Positions 35,643 through 47,165 of a stretch of 64,000 bases of DNA are shown piece by piece. This DNA comes from Dryococelus australis (taxonomy: Eukaryota; Arthropoda; Insecta; Phasmatodea; Phasmatidae): positions 309,693,666 through 309,757,665 of the forward strand of contig CM057009.1 of NCBI GenBank assembly GCA_029891345.1, given 5' to 3'. The translations under genes were made by a program, and so were the position numbers. The notes beneath the pieces were generated by a model that did no database searches, was not told the origin of the DNA, and saw nothing but the letters and a program-made list of their open reading frames with translations. Numbering within the stretch: the stretch's first letter is position 1; every line of letters begins with the position of its first letter.

Positions 35643-36589
35643 AGTATTTCGTGTTTACATCGTATATTATATCATTCAGACACCACTGTGGTGATAGTCG
35701 AGTGAATTGTCAGCAAGTCACCATAACAACTGCGACATCCCATTTTCATATCGTGATAACTGCACGAGAAGTGACGTAATACCTAAGCGTCTATCACCAC
35801 TACTACCTTTGACCCGGCACCTCAAGGCCACTCCAAGATGGCAGACATGAACGTTATTGTTCAATACATTTCATTAAAATCATATGCTTATTAAACACGG
35901 GTAGGCCTATTTTGTTGCCATTTTCTAAAGAAATTAATCTCTCGATTTTAGACACCTGAAACTGCACAGCCCATATGAAGGAAATTGAATTCAAAATATT
36001 TACATTTTAAACTCTGAGCCGGGTTGGATGTGAAAAGGATTTCAGAATACAAAGTTTGATTTTTGACAAATTTTTAACTCTTACATCATAATCAAGCTAA
36101 TTTGCAAAATTATGAGGAATGAAATCCGATATTTGAGAAAAATTTAGAGTGAATTTCGGTTTGATTGTCGTATGGAGAGTGACTTTCTGTTATTTGATTA
36201 ATAACTGACTTAAGGCGGACGCCGACATTCGACACCAATCCGAAGGCTTCAGCTTTAAGGTTTTCCCACAGTAATTTGTCGATGGAATATTTTGTAGGAA
36301 AATAATCGAGCAAAATATTGACACAAGGCATTACAGCGAAGTATCGGGTTATTGCCCTGAACAGGAACATTGGATATACGTTAAAAACTCTCATTTCTAC
36401 ACATGACACTAACGAATGAACTATTTTCTATCGCATTGTTCGTGGAGCATCATGCCACTTGTTTATTATCTTAATAAGTTCTATTTGGAAGTAGTTATTA
36501 CACTGACATGAAAATCTGGCAGGCACACTTTCGAATGATGGGGCTGATAACGCTGGTGACTGTAATGACATATAATAATGCGTACTGAT
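35643..36589. other. Non-coding interval
   Basis: No supported gene. A 99-codon minus frame at 36110-36409 is moderately protein-like but matched no family I know, so it is not called. Confidence 0.4.
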
Positions 36590-37508
36590 AAGTACGCAAT
36601 AGGACGGGGAATATATACCCCCCAGAGCGAGAGCTTTTAAGGTGCCCGCTGTTTCTAAAGCGTGCTGTGAAACGCAGTGATGGGAGAAACGAGAGCACCA
36701 CGAGAAATCACCAGCGACCAACGGCAATGTGTGTCACATTACCATGTGGGAAACACTGGAAGGCCTCAGCCCGGGAACGGAACCTGGATTGCCGTGAAGA
36801 AATATGGAGCGATAGCCATCTTGCCACCGCAGCTGACAGGAATGTGGTGTGTAGTCATGTGGTCCCTGCACCGCTGCACTCACGAGCCCCTGTTCCCACG
36901 TCGCGTTCTGTTCACAGATGAATGTAAATTCACTAGGGGCAGTGTTCCCAATTCTCGAAACAGCCATGTCTTGGGCAGACGAAAATTTTAATGCCATGCA
37001 TGTGCAGGGATTCCACCGCATATGTTCTATCACTGTGTGGGTAGGTATTCTGGACAGTCATGTGAATAAGACGTACCTTCTTCCACACACGCTAACATGT
37101 GCAGCGTACTTAATTTTCCTACATTAAGTATTGGCCCTGTTCTTGGATGCTGTGCCATTGAACGTCTGTCAATAAATGTGGTTTCAGCACGATGGCGCAA
37201 CGCCTCATTGAAGACGTGACGTTCGGAGACGTCTTGGCCGCAGTTTCGGGCAAAGACAGACTAAGATGGTCCAACCGCATGGCCCCCCACGACTATTCCC
37301 CATTGGACTATTTCTTGATGGTCGTATGAAGAGTATGGTGTACGAGACTCCTGTAGAGACAAAGGAAGATTTACTGACACGAGTTATGGTCGCTGCACAA
37401 CAGATTGACGGGACACGAGGTGTGATGGAGCGAGTGTACCAGAGCATGATTCGTAGGTGCAGTATGTGCAACTACGGAGGTAGTCACCACATCGAGCCGC
37501 GGTTTTAG
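36590..37508 (+). pseudogene. Tc1/mariner-superfamily DDE transposase, decayed
   Basis: Landmarks appear in order but in different frames: VLFTDECKFTRG at about 36903 (first catalytic D), ITVWVGILDSHVNKTYLLP, DAVPLNVCQ, WFQHDGATPHFED at about 37179 (second D), DYSPLDYFL at about 37289 (third acidic site). A 3' tail MVYETPVETKEDLLTRVM to IRRCSMCN ends at 37508. Several stops and frameshifts are present. It is the same transposase type as at 22.6, 46.5 and 54 kb. I could not find inverted terminal repeats around it. Confidence 0.85.
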
Positions 37509-38621
37509 TGGATCAGTGCCGTATGCTACCCATCCTTTGCAAAAGACAGAAACCGATTGTTGTTTTTAACTTTAGACAAAAGTGTTAATGTGTTAAATGA
37601 ATATATTTCTTTATTGTCCTTTAGCATTGTTACCTAATTAAGTTGATTGTTATAAATGCAATGTACTGAGTAACACCTAATTAAATTACGTACGCAGAAG
37701 TTGATGCGTTAAAACCTGGTTTGAAATGGTTGTAGCACGAAAATTCTACATTTCCGAACATTGGTTCCTATTCAAAAGATCGTGTACTCAGTCCCGTCTA
37801 CAAGTCCTAGGAGTTTGTAACGGGAATTTCCTGGAAACTAATTTCGATAGGAATACTGTAAATATTTTGTGTAATTTTATAAAAGATTTATCTGAACATT
37901 TTTCAATGAAAATTATTACTTTACTTTTTTTTTTAACACAATATTTGTATAGTAATGCAATTTTTGTCATTACTCGCTATCGTAATAGCACTTTATATAT
38001 TATTTAAAATATTGTTATTAATTTAAAAATAATGTACCTTTCTTGGAATTCAATATTTTATGACGATAAATATTGTTCTTAAAGTAAATTTATTAGTTTA
38101 AAACGTTTTACGGGCACTCAGTTTTCAAATGGTGAAAATTGAAACTATGATTAGAATTTAATTTTATACTGCTTGTGTTTAAAAAGTGTCGGAAAAAAGA
38201 AATTTTTGGGAGTATATATAAAATTTTGAAGCGTAGGTGGACATTTACCAAAAATAGCTACGGATAATATGTTCCAGATTGCGCCGTTTTATTTCTCGTG
38301 AAATTAATATCTCATTGTAACATACCTTCACCAATTACATAAATCCATAACATTCTGTAAATATTTCTATAAAAAAATTTTGATCAATCGATAAAAAGTA
38401 GTTTAAAGTGTTCAAAGTAATATCACACATTCTATATACTAGAATATTATTTTTAAATTTTTTCGCTTAAATGCCTACTGCCTTCTTTGCACAACGTACA
38501 CGCCTTCATTTCCATGTGTTTCACTCCACAGAAAATAAAGTATTAAATCTATTATTTGAATGTGAAATATGTACTGAAATTCTCTACAGAAAATATACAA
38601 TTGAGGTTTATTTTTTTGTAG
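37509..38621. other. Intron 1, 3' end
   Basis: AT-rich, with no recognised repeat or gene, up to the splice acceptor at 38620-38621. Confidence 0.5.
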
Positions 38622-38832
38622 GCTGGCTGTCGGTTACTTCGGGACAAGAGAATGCAATTCCGAGACTCCCAGATTCTCTACTAGAATGTTATAACAGCAG
38701 TGGCTTGTACAACAAGGAAAACTTGTTGCCGATGACTCTCACAACTCTTTTAGACATCGTGAGGAAGGTTGAATCTTCTGACGATGGCAGAAACATGAAT
38801 CTTCTGAGTTTGGCAACGTCCATGCTTCACAG
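38622..38832 (+). CDS. Secreted-protein gene, second coding exon
   Basis: A T-rich tract and TAG at 38619-38621 form the acceptor; AG followed by GTAACT at 38833 forms the donor. The exon enters in phase 1, completing a TGC codon begun at 16946, and leaves in phase 2. It encodes residues 16 to about 85: the end of the signal peptide (CWLSVTSGQ), then LPDSLLECYNSSGLYNKE, LLPMTLTTLLDIVRKVE and LLSLATSMLHR. Cys38 and one N-glycosylation sequon (N40) lie in the mature part. The leucine-rich segments look helical. An upstream ATG at 38471 in the same open frame is intronic by this model. Confidence 0.85.
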
Positions 38833-39005
38833 GTAACTGTCATTCGTTAATAATTAATTAAAAGTTCAATTTCGTGGCGATGTTACCCAAGTATTCAATT
38901 CTAAGAGCCCCGGCTGTACTTTTACTCCACTCCCGTACTACTTAATGAAAATTTACTTCACGTGTGTACTGGAGTACATATATGATCATTAAACTTAGCG
39001 ATTTA

Positions 39006-39078
<73 letters not shown>

Positions 39079-39269
39079 GCTCCAGGGAATTCTCCCTGTC
39101 TAATTGCGGGAAAAAAAAAAAGAATTTGGGTGTTTATGTCCACTGACATCCTAGAAGAAAGTACAAGGGAACGTTTTAACACGTGTCGTATCCTAATAGG
39201 GTCTGAAGAACACATGACGATATTCGTATCAGTAGATATAATATGATGGAGCTGGACCACTTCTCAAAT
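38833..39269. other. Intron 2, 5' end
   Basis: Holds the long A-run at 39008-39076. Otherwise nothing was recognised. Confidence 0.5.
39008..39076. repeat. Poly-A run (69 nt)
   Basis: An uninterrupted run of A. The open frames on both strands here (poly-K and poly-F) are artefacts. No retroposon body or target duplication was found around it. Confidence 0.95.
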
Positions 39270-39614
39270 CATCATTAAATGAAATAAAATATCAAGAAAA
39301 TAATTTACTATAATATATTAAACACATATCAATATACTTAAAAAAAACTAAATACAAATAAACATGTAAATGGTTTAAAATATTAAGTTATCAATGATTT
39401 AAAAAAATTTGTAATAAATAAAAGGAAAAAAATTACCACACAAACAAAGTTCAGTGTAACATCATTAATTGATGTAATGGATGTTAGCGGTTTCAAAGAA
39501 TAAGCGAATCATTTAAATTAAAAATGTAATTATAGAATGATAAAAGTCTATTTAATAATAAAAGTGATAGAATTATTTTTAAATTTTTATCCAAGATGAG
39601 AGAATAATTTTATA

Positions 39615-39743
39615 GAGCCAAATATAGATCAAATGAGAGCTGAGAAATTAAAAGAATTAGCTAGAACTTTAAATTTTAAATGATATTCCTGAGTAAGAAA
39701 AAATATCGAAAATTATTTATTACAACTCATTGTGAAAATCTAG
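39615..39743 (+). pseudogene. SAP/HeH-like motif fossil
   Basis: The frame reads DQMRAEKLKELARTLNFK, a stop, YS, a stop, then VRKNIENYLLQLI. The pattern LKELARxLxxKxYSxxRKxxxxxYLL is that of the short two-helix SAP or Rho-N-like fold found in DNA/RNA-binding proteins and some transposon proteins. Two in-frame stops show decay. The similarity is by eye only. Confidence 0.4.
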
Positions 39744-40823
39744 AAATCGGCAATGAAATGTTAAAATTGCATCGGCCTTACAAATAATTATATTACAATT
39801 ATTAATAGATCAAGAGGTTGTAGCATGTTGCCAAATTATAAAGATTAAAATTTTTATTAAACTCATAATGATTTTGATAATAATAATTATTAAAGTCTAA
39901 GTTTTGTTGACAATTTGAGTTTCAATGAGAATATTAGTTCTGATAAAAATTCGATTTCAATTAAGAGATCAACAACTGGTATATTATTCACTGTACAAAT
40001 TGTTACAATATAAATTTTAAGTTTAGAACGAAAGTGCCTAAAATTAAGATTTTTAATCATTTCTGATAAAGATTCCAGTTTTGATAAGAAATGTTTTAAC
40101 GTATTGAGATAATTACATAAGCTTTGTGATATTAATCACAAAACATGTATGCTATGAAAGTTTCGAACAGAAAACTAATTTATTATGTTGAAATTAAATC
40201 CATTAATTTTTGTCTGACCATTATATTCTGTATATATTATCATAGTTATGAATTCAAATCCTTCAGAATTAATTTGATAATATCTCTTTTTAATTTATTA
40301 TATCTTTTTCTACTTTAAACTTACTATCTAATTCTAAAAAAAATATTTATTATAAGTATACATAAAATCAATATTTGTAAAAAAAAAAAATATTCTTATT
40401 CAAATTAACTGCATTAAATTTTTTATTAATATTGTTATGTTTATAGAAAATCTTTGTTTATTATCAAAAATTAGAATTACATTAAAATAATTTTTTATTT
40501 CTATGAATAATTTTTAATATACTTTAATATTAGTTCAGAAGTATCAGTACATATTGCAGAACCATTAATGTATTTCATTAATTAATGTAAGAATTTAAAT
40601 ATATTAAATAGTCCTTTTTTCAAAGCATTATAAGTTAATTTTTTTCAACTAATGAAAATAATATTCCAAATTATGATTGCTGGTACATCATTATTAAAAT
40701 AAAAGATGAAATGGTAATTTAAATACATATTTGGAAAAAATACGAATTTCTAGAAATTAAGTCAATAATGTACAAAATTGTAAGAAAATAATAAAAAATA
40801 AAAAATAATATTTATTATCAATA

Positions 40824-41109
40824 GGGACACCCGAATTTCGCGAAAAGATTTCACGACCAGTGGTACTTCATAATGCTTTAACTTAGATCCACTTTCGTTA
40901 TTGGATGGTTTCTGTGTTACGATCCTTAGATGTCTGCGCGAATCACAGATGTACAGAATCGAAGTTACTTAATTCTGACTGGCCAGTCAACTCGGAAAAT
41001 TCCTTCATAAAAAAACATGTTGCCAATATGGAAGAGAACACTGCTGGAACGTCTGCATGGTATTGAAATCCAGCCTGTGCGGAAATCTTTTCGCGAAAAT
41101 CAGGCGTCT
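40824..41109. mobile_element. MITE with TTTCGCGAAAAGATTTC inverted ends
   Basis: TTTCGCGAAAAGATTTC lies at about 40836-40852 on the left. On the right GAAATCTTTTCGCGAAAA is its complement, giving inverted ends of roughly 25-28 bp with a few mismatches further out. The element is about 286 bp, clearly less AT-rich than the island around it, and has no coding capacity. A TA target is possible but not certain. Confidence 0.8.
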
Positions 41110-42145
41110 ATAATTCTAATGAAACATTATTATAACACAATGATTCGTTCTTATTTTTAATCGTTTTTTCTAACAAAGATATTGATGTTTCCATCCAAAA
41201 ATTTTCAATATTAATTTGGAATAAGTTTCATATATCTATCAGACAAAATAATTTATATATATGAAGTGCACGTGAAAGTTTTTTTAATAAAAATTTTTAT
41301 GTATATTTTGAAAGTTACATATTTTACATTCTTTAATCAGTTTAACTTTGTAGTTTCATAAAATCAATTAAATTGATAAATTTGATTATATTTGGATCCA
41401 TAATTATATACTTAAATAAATTTCCACTTAAATTTTTAATGAATAAATTGAAAACATACCAAAAAATATAATCTTGCAACAAAAAAACTAATATGTTGAT
41501 TTTTTTCATTTTCACAAAAATAGAAATTATAAACCCATTAATAAATGTGAAACATTTATTCATTAATATTTGAAAAGGGAATATATTTTTTAATATATAA
41601 TTCTATAATTTTAGGAAAAAAAATAGTTTTTGATTCTGGAAAACATATTTCTAGCAATTTCCAGCAAAAATATAAAAAAATACAACATAATAAAATAAAC
41701 ATAAACAATTAAAACAAAAATTAGAAAACATATATAATAAATAATTTTTTCCCATATAAATACAAGAGTTAAACATTTTCATGTATGCAATATATGCACT
41801 AATTAATTTTATTAAAAATTTATTAATAAAAACATTTAATTTATTTATTTAATGAGATTTTTTAGTGAAAACATACAAAACCATATTTTGATTTCTCCAT
41901 TAAATTGTTGTGTGTTATATAACTAAAAATAAATTTTTAACAATAAAACTTTTACTAAGAAATTAACATTTAATATTTTATTTTATAAATGTATAGTAAA
42001 GATTTTGATAATTCAAATATCAAAAGAAAAATTATAACATACAGATTTTAAATCATGAATACAAACATTCATAATTAAAAACCAAGAAAATGATATAACA
42101 CCCAATAAGTTTCCAGAATCATCTAAAGTAATTATTTAAAAAATT

Positions 42146-42355
42146 TAAATTATCTTCGAATCAAACACTGATACAAAAATTAAACTTATATTACATGCAA
42201 CATTAAAAATAATCAGGACAAAAGAAATGCATTTTAGAACATTGAATTATATAATTTATAAATCAACTAATTTTAATGATGTCTTAAATAATCTCTTCAA
42301 TGGTAGTATTTCTATATTTCCAGAATTCGAAGCATGAGACACTTATATCACTTAA
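42146..42355 (+). pseudogene. Coding-like fossil in AT-rich island
   Basis: About 62 codons are open, with plausible protein texture: KLILHATLKIIRTKEMHF, RTLNYIIYKSTNFNDVLN, NGSISIFPEFEA, then a stop at 42335 and another at 42353. It contains non-AT-driven residues (H, D, E, P) at protein-like frequency. No family recognised. Confidence 0.35.
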
Positions 42356-44324
42356 TCTATATGTAAATATTTACAATTAATTAAATGTATAGTTATATAT
42401 GGAATTACCAGAAAAATAATATAACCAATCTAGTTGGTTTTAAAACTAATTTATCTTTATACAAAAATAATGACAAAAGCAATAAATTATTTTTAAAACC
42501 TATATTTTTAATTTAGTGGACAATTCAGATTGTGGAAAATATAAGAAAATAAAAATAGTATTAAATGTTATACCAAAAAAATTGGAGAAATGTGTATTTA
42601 AAGAAAATTTTAATTAAGCCACCTTAATTAGTTTTTAATACAGTAGTTGATAATAGAAATAAAATTTAATAAACAATTTCTATTGAATTAGAAATTTTAG
42701 AATTTTCCAAATAAATAATGTACTAATTTTGTTTCATAATTATGAAACCAAATGAAAAAAAAATATATAGAATTAGATTACGTAGATATTGATTTTTAAT
42801 AAATAATATATAAAAATTGGATTTTTATTTGGATATGAAAGCAATAATAAATAAACTGTGATGCATAAGATTATATTAAATATAAAAAAAAAGTCTAAAT
42901 ACTAGCAGAAAAAAATTGCTTTATTAGTAAACACAAAATCTAAAAATTAATGATGGGAAAATATAGAACTTCATTAAAAATTCATAAAAAAATTGTATTA
43001 TTTGTGTGTTGTTTATAACTAAAAAAAAATCTTTATAAAATTACTTACACAGACAAAACTGATTAATAAGTTAAATAATTTTATCATCTTTAGTTTTAAA
43101 AATGTTTTCAATTAAATATAGATTATCAGTTATAATTTGGAATTTTGTTATAAAAAATTGTTTTATTTTTTTACTGTTTGTGTTATTAAAATATATTTTT
43201 CTACATAATTATTTGAATCTTTATCATGTTTATGCAATACTGATTATGAATTAATTGTATAATTTTTTACAATCCATTATTAAATTTTACTAAATCTTGC
43301 AGTATCGCCAGTTTAGTATGTATTATATTCAATATTAGAATAATATTAATGCATATTTATTAATACAAATGTATATTTTGTATTTATATTGGTTATATTT
43401 TGTTAATTATATGTTTTTATTGTTATATTCATTTATCAAACAATCTGAAACATTAATTGTATTTATAATATCAATTCAAATATTTTAAGATAATAGCTTC
43501 AAGTTCCAGAAATTTTCAGTATTAATACATTTTTATTTCTCTATTTTTCAATTTTTGTTTTTTATTTTTCTCTTTAATTTGAATCTTATTTGGGTTTCTA
43601 TATATTAATCATTTTATCATTTGCTGGAATAGAAAAACAATATTAACAAAAATATTGATAATAGTTGAAATATAATTACATCCTTTGTTAAAAATATATT
43701 AAATTGACAATCCATTTTAACTAAATCAGTTGGCTATAAATCATGAATTCTAAATGAATTTTCTTTCCTTCCAAGAAATTTTTGCTAACTTGCTATGCAA
43801 ACAATTAATTAGTTATACCTTTGTGAATAAACAAAACTGTAAAAATCTATATTTACATATAGAATACATAGTTGGTTTAATACCTTTTCAATTTTAGTAT
43901 ATAAGCATCAGTGTTATCAGGAACATAATTACATAACTAAAATTGTTATATGAAATTATAGAGAGTAAATAAAAATATCTTTTTTATTTTTAACACAACT
44001 ATGTAATTGATTTTCAAAGCAATATTTTGATTGTATTTTAATTAAATTTATATATGTAATCATTGATTATTTTAGTATTTAATTTAAGTATTATTTTTGT
44101 TAATATTACATTAAAATTATCAATGTTATTAAATACATCATATAAATGTATTTATTTTATACATTTTTCGAATCATAATTTTAAAATTACTAAATTTTCA
44201 ATTGTAATACAACAATTTAATTCAATTTTAGAACATCTCTTTAAAATTATTTGAATTATAATATTTACTACACCTATTTAATCCTTTTAGAATATCTTAA
44301 ATAACTCTATAATAGTTAATTTAA

Positions 44325-44640
44325 ATTTAATATTTTTCCTAATATCGAAAGCGACATCTCTTTTTAAAACTTTTCAAATTATCATTAACATATTTAGTTA
44401 AATAATTCTTCTGAATAAATATTTTTATAATTTTATTATAAACTGAATGAATCTAAATTTAATTACATTAGGCATTGAGCCATTCAAATTATATTATTTC
44501 TTATTTAATGCATTATTGTGAGTACTGTGATAAATTTGAATTTGTTATTCGAAGTAACTGAATATTTTATGTGTAACATTATCATTGAATAAGATTTTTG
44601 GACACTTCTTTAATGTTATCATGAAATTCAAAAAAATTTA
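44325..44640 (-). pseudogene. Coding-like fossil in AT-rich island, minus strand
   Basis: On the minus strand from about 44638 one frame gives NFMITLKKCPKILFNDNVTH, then YHSTHNNALNK and YNLNGSMPNVIKFRF with only two stops in about 60 codons. After a frame change it continues YNKIIKIFIQKNYLTKYVND to KRCRFRY and a stop near 44347. Texture is protein-like, but no family is recognised. Confidence 0.35.
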
Positions 44641-45254
44641 TCCTAAGAATAGATGAACGACTTCCCAAATAAATCTTTAATTTAATAAAAAACAAATTAT
44701 GCTAGAAAATGTATATAATTTTGAAAATGGATCTAATAGTCTTAATTTAAAATGTCTACATAAACAGAATAAAAAATTTGACTGCTTCTTATCATTATAA
44801 GAAATATTGTTTTTTTTAAATAATTTATTAATTCTTTAGTTGTGTTAGTACAAACTGTATCAAATTAATAAATATTATTATTGAATTTATAAAAGCAAAC
44901 AAAATTCCAATTTCTCCATTTATATTTTTAAAATAATATTTGTTAAAGCAATTATTTTAATTTACTAAATTCCTTGGCATAAATTATTTTTCGAAGCTAA
45001 GTTATACTTTGTAGCTCTGCTAATGATTTTTTCTAACTTTTTTGTTCGACAGATTTATAACTAGCACTAGCTGTGCCACCTATACAACCAAATACCCCTA
45101 AAAATGGATAGCAAATTAAAAAACCATCAGTTTTAAGTCGAGCATGAGTTTTTTCTTTTAATAATTTCTTTAATATTGCTAAATATAAGTGTATAAATAT
45201 GTCAAGGATTACTGTTTTTTTTTTTTTTTTAATTATTTTACTATTCCTGTTGAA

Positions 45255-45500
45255 GTTAAATCTAGTGAAAACAAAATAAAAGCTTTGGAATCATATTATA
45301 AAATGGGAAACTGTATAATTTACAATGTGATAATTGTAAAGATTTGATAGTAAAAATTTATGAGTTATCGAGAAATTATATAATTAGTCTTTATTCAACT
45401 TATCCTTAACATAAAATCAGTCTTGTTGAAGGATTTTATCTCACTTCAAAAAATAAAATGTGGATACAATTTGATTTGAATGGAAATTATAAATGGGTTT
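45255..45500 (+). pseudogene. Coding-like fossil in AT-rich island
   Basis: Successive frames read VEVKSSENKIKALESYYKM, LQCDNCKDLIVKIYELSRNY, and LVEGFYLTSKNKMWIQFDLN followed by GNYKWV, with one frameshift and one internal stop. The aromatic and charged pattern is much more protein-like than chance AT-rich sequence. No family recognised. Confidence 0.4.
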
Positions 45501-45663
45501 AAATTTAAGGTGATTTGTTAAAATAATTTGATACTTAACACAGAACTTTTGGACAGAAAATGATAGAAGGTAATAAAAATAACAAAAAAATTATTCAAAA
45601 TACTAGATACTTAATTTTAATTCGCTGAAATATAAATTTGATGATAGTTATAATTGCCAAAAT

Positions 45664-45664
<1 letters not shown>

Positions 45665-45710
<46 letters not shown>
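45665..45710. repeat. (TA)n(TG)n microsatellite
   Basis: About ten TA units pass directly into about fourteen TG units. Confidence 0.95.
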
Positions 45711-45712
<2 letters not shown>

Positions 45713-45850
45713 TGGAATGCACAATTTAATGGTAAACAGAACTACTTAAAACTTATGTTTTAAATCAGATTGTACAAACTTTATTTTAAAATGTTTAAAT
45801 AATAAATACAATAGGTAATATAATTAATTTGAAAATTTTAAAACTAATTA

Positions 45851-45971
45851 GACTGATATATATTTAGTTGAAAAATATTTAAAAAGAAAGTATGATATAA
45901 AGTATATAAAATGGTTAGGATTTGATGAGTATAATAATTATTCGATTAATAAAAATTACCCAATTTCATAA
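45851..45971 (+). pseudogene. Chromodomain-like fossil
   Basis: The frame runs TDIYLVEKYLKRKYDIKYI then KWLGFDEYNN and SINKNYPIS before a stop at 45969. The series VEKxLKRK, YIKWLGFDEYNN follows the chromodomain pattern (VEKIL-KR, YLVKWKGY, NSW), although the expected tryptophan after NN is lost. Chromodomains of this kind sit at the C-terminus of integrases of Maverick/Polinton elements and chromoviruses. The match is by eye and only about 40 codons long. Confidence 0.4.
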
Positions 45972-46487
45972 AGACCTTATAAAAATTACAAAACTGAAAA
46001 TTAAACACAAAAAATAATCAAAAATGCAAATGCAAACAAAATCGGAATATTTAAAATTATTGTATTACCATTTAATTTATTACTAAGTTTTCCATCATTA
46101 ATTACTCCAGATATATCTATGGTTTTAAAACCAATATATCTAGTCTAACCAATTTCAACATATCTATTTGAATTTATCATTTGACATAAATCCAACAAAT
46201 TTATGTCTTAAATTAATATAATTTTCACGAAAAATAGAGTACAAATAGTAACTCTTATTGTTTTGATACTTTCGAATAAGTTTAAGTTAAATAAAAAACT
46301 ATATTTGTATGTATGCAGCCAGTAAAATATCCTGCTAACATACAAGTCTATCGATTTTATAAATTCGCATCATTGGAAATAACTAATAAATAATTTTAGC
46401 ATTCACTAAAAGATAATTCCATAACAATTGTTAAAAAATAACTGTATAATTTTATTTATTAAACAATGTCATATTTACAGAACATGC

Positions 46488-47165
46488 TCACAGTTTGAGC
46501 TCACCTCCCCACTTCACCCAACAAAGACGATGCTGAAGGTACTGGTGAACGACTCCAGTACACCAGGGTTTGCTTTCAGTAAAACTGAAGCGCGTCGATG
46601 CCGCATCATACATGTACCACAATTCACAACGAAGGTGCAATGGTACATCTTCCAATGACACTAGTAGTCCATTCTCCAAGATGTCTGGGTGGGAGTCTCC
46701 AATGTGACGCCCAGGAAGAATGGATGGCCTATTATCATGTCACCTACAATGCCCACACAAATGCTCAGTGAGAACTGATTTTGGAACCGATATTTACAAA
46801 CGACATAGGGATTCATGTGGGCCGACACATGCTTATTATGATAGTTAAGTGTGCCATCTTTTGTGAATGATGCTTTGCCAGTGAAGATGATGTAGTAATC
46901 ACTCACAATGCTGCACTCGAGCCGGGCAATCTGATGCACGAAGTGACTGTACTGACTGGAGGTAGAATGCATGTAGTCTCTCCAGACATAGCTCACAAAT
47001 CACCGTAGATTGTGATGTATTCAGTCTACCAGCAATTTGTCGCCTACTGATGGATGGGTTATCAGCTATGCAGTTTAAAACATCGTCCCCAATACCACAA
47101 TGACATCCGCCCTTGGCGTGTCGTCTTACTACCACACTTCGGGTTTTGCTCGAGTGACGAGTCAA
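46488..47165 (-). pseudogene. Tc1/mariner-superfamily DDE transposase, decayed
   Basis: On the minus strand the helix-turn-helix region is clear: DNPSISRRQIAGRLNTSQST, then LHAFYLQSVQSLRASDCPAR and VQHCE. After a frameshift come FTGKASFTKDGTLNYHNKHV (first catalytic D replaced in this region), VGIVGDMIIG and LEDVPLHLRCELWYMYDAA, where the second catalytic D is kept. The C-terminal end is degraded beyond the second D. It has the same type and gene order as the copy at 36.6 kb. No terminal repeats were identified. Confidence 0.85.

Larger units (their letters stand above)
39270..46430. other. AT-rich island 2 with decayed coding segments on both strands
   Basis: For about 7 kb the sequence is far more AT-rich than the flanks, with abrupt edges near 39.3 and 46.4 kb. 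No intact gene survives. Protein-like frames with few stops appear at 39615-39743, 42146-42355, 45255-45500 and 45851-45971 (plus) and near 44325-44640 (minus), listed separately. A block with several fossil reading frames on both strands, lying inside an intron, suggests an old insertion of a multi-gene AT-rich element. The chromodomain-like and SAP-like hints would suit a Maverick/Polinton-type element, but a DNA virus remnant or other AT-rich source is possible. This is inference. Confidence 0.4.

Noticed and set aside
36110-36409. 99-codon minus-strand frame with moderately protein-like composition
   Set aside because: No recognisable motif, no splice or start context; kept out for lack of support.
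38964-39260. Poly-Lys / poly-Phe open frames
   Set aside because: Products of the 69-nt poly-A run.
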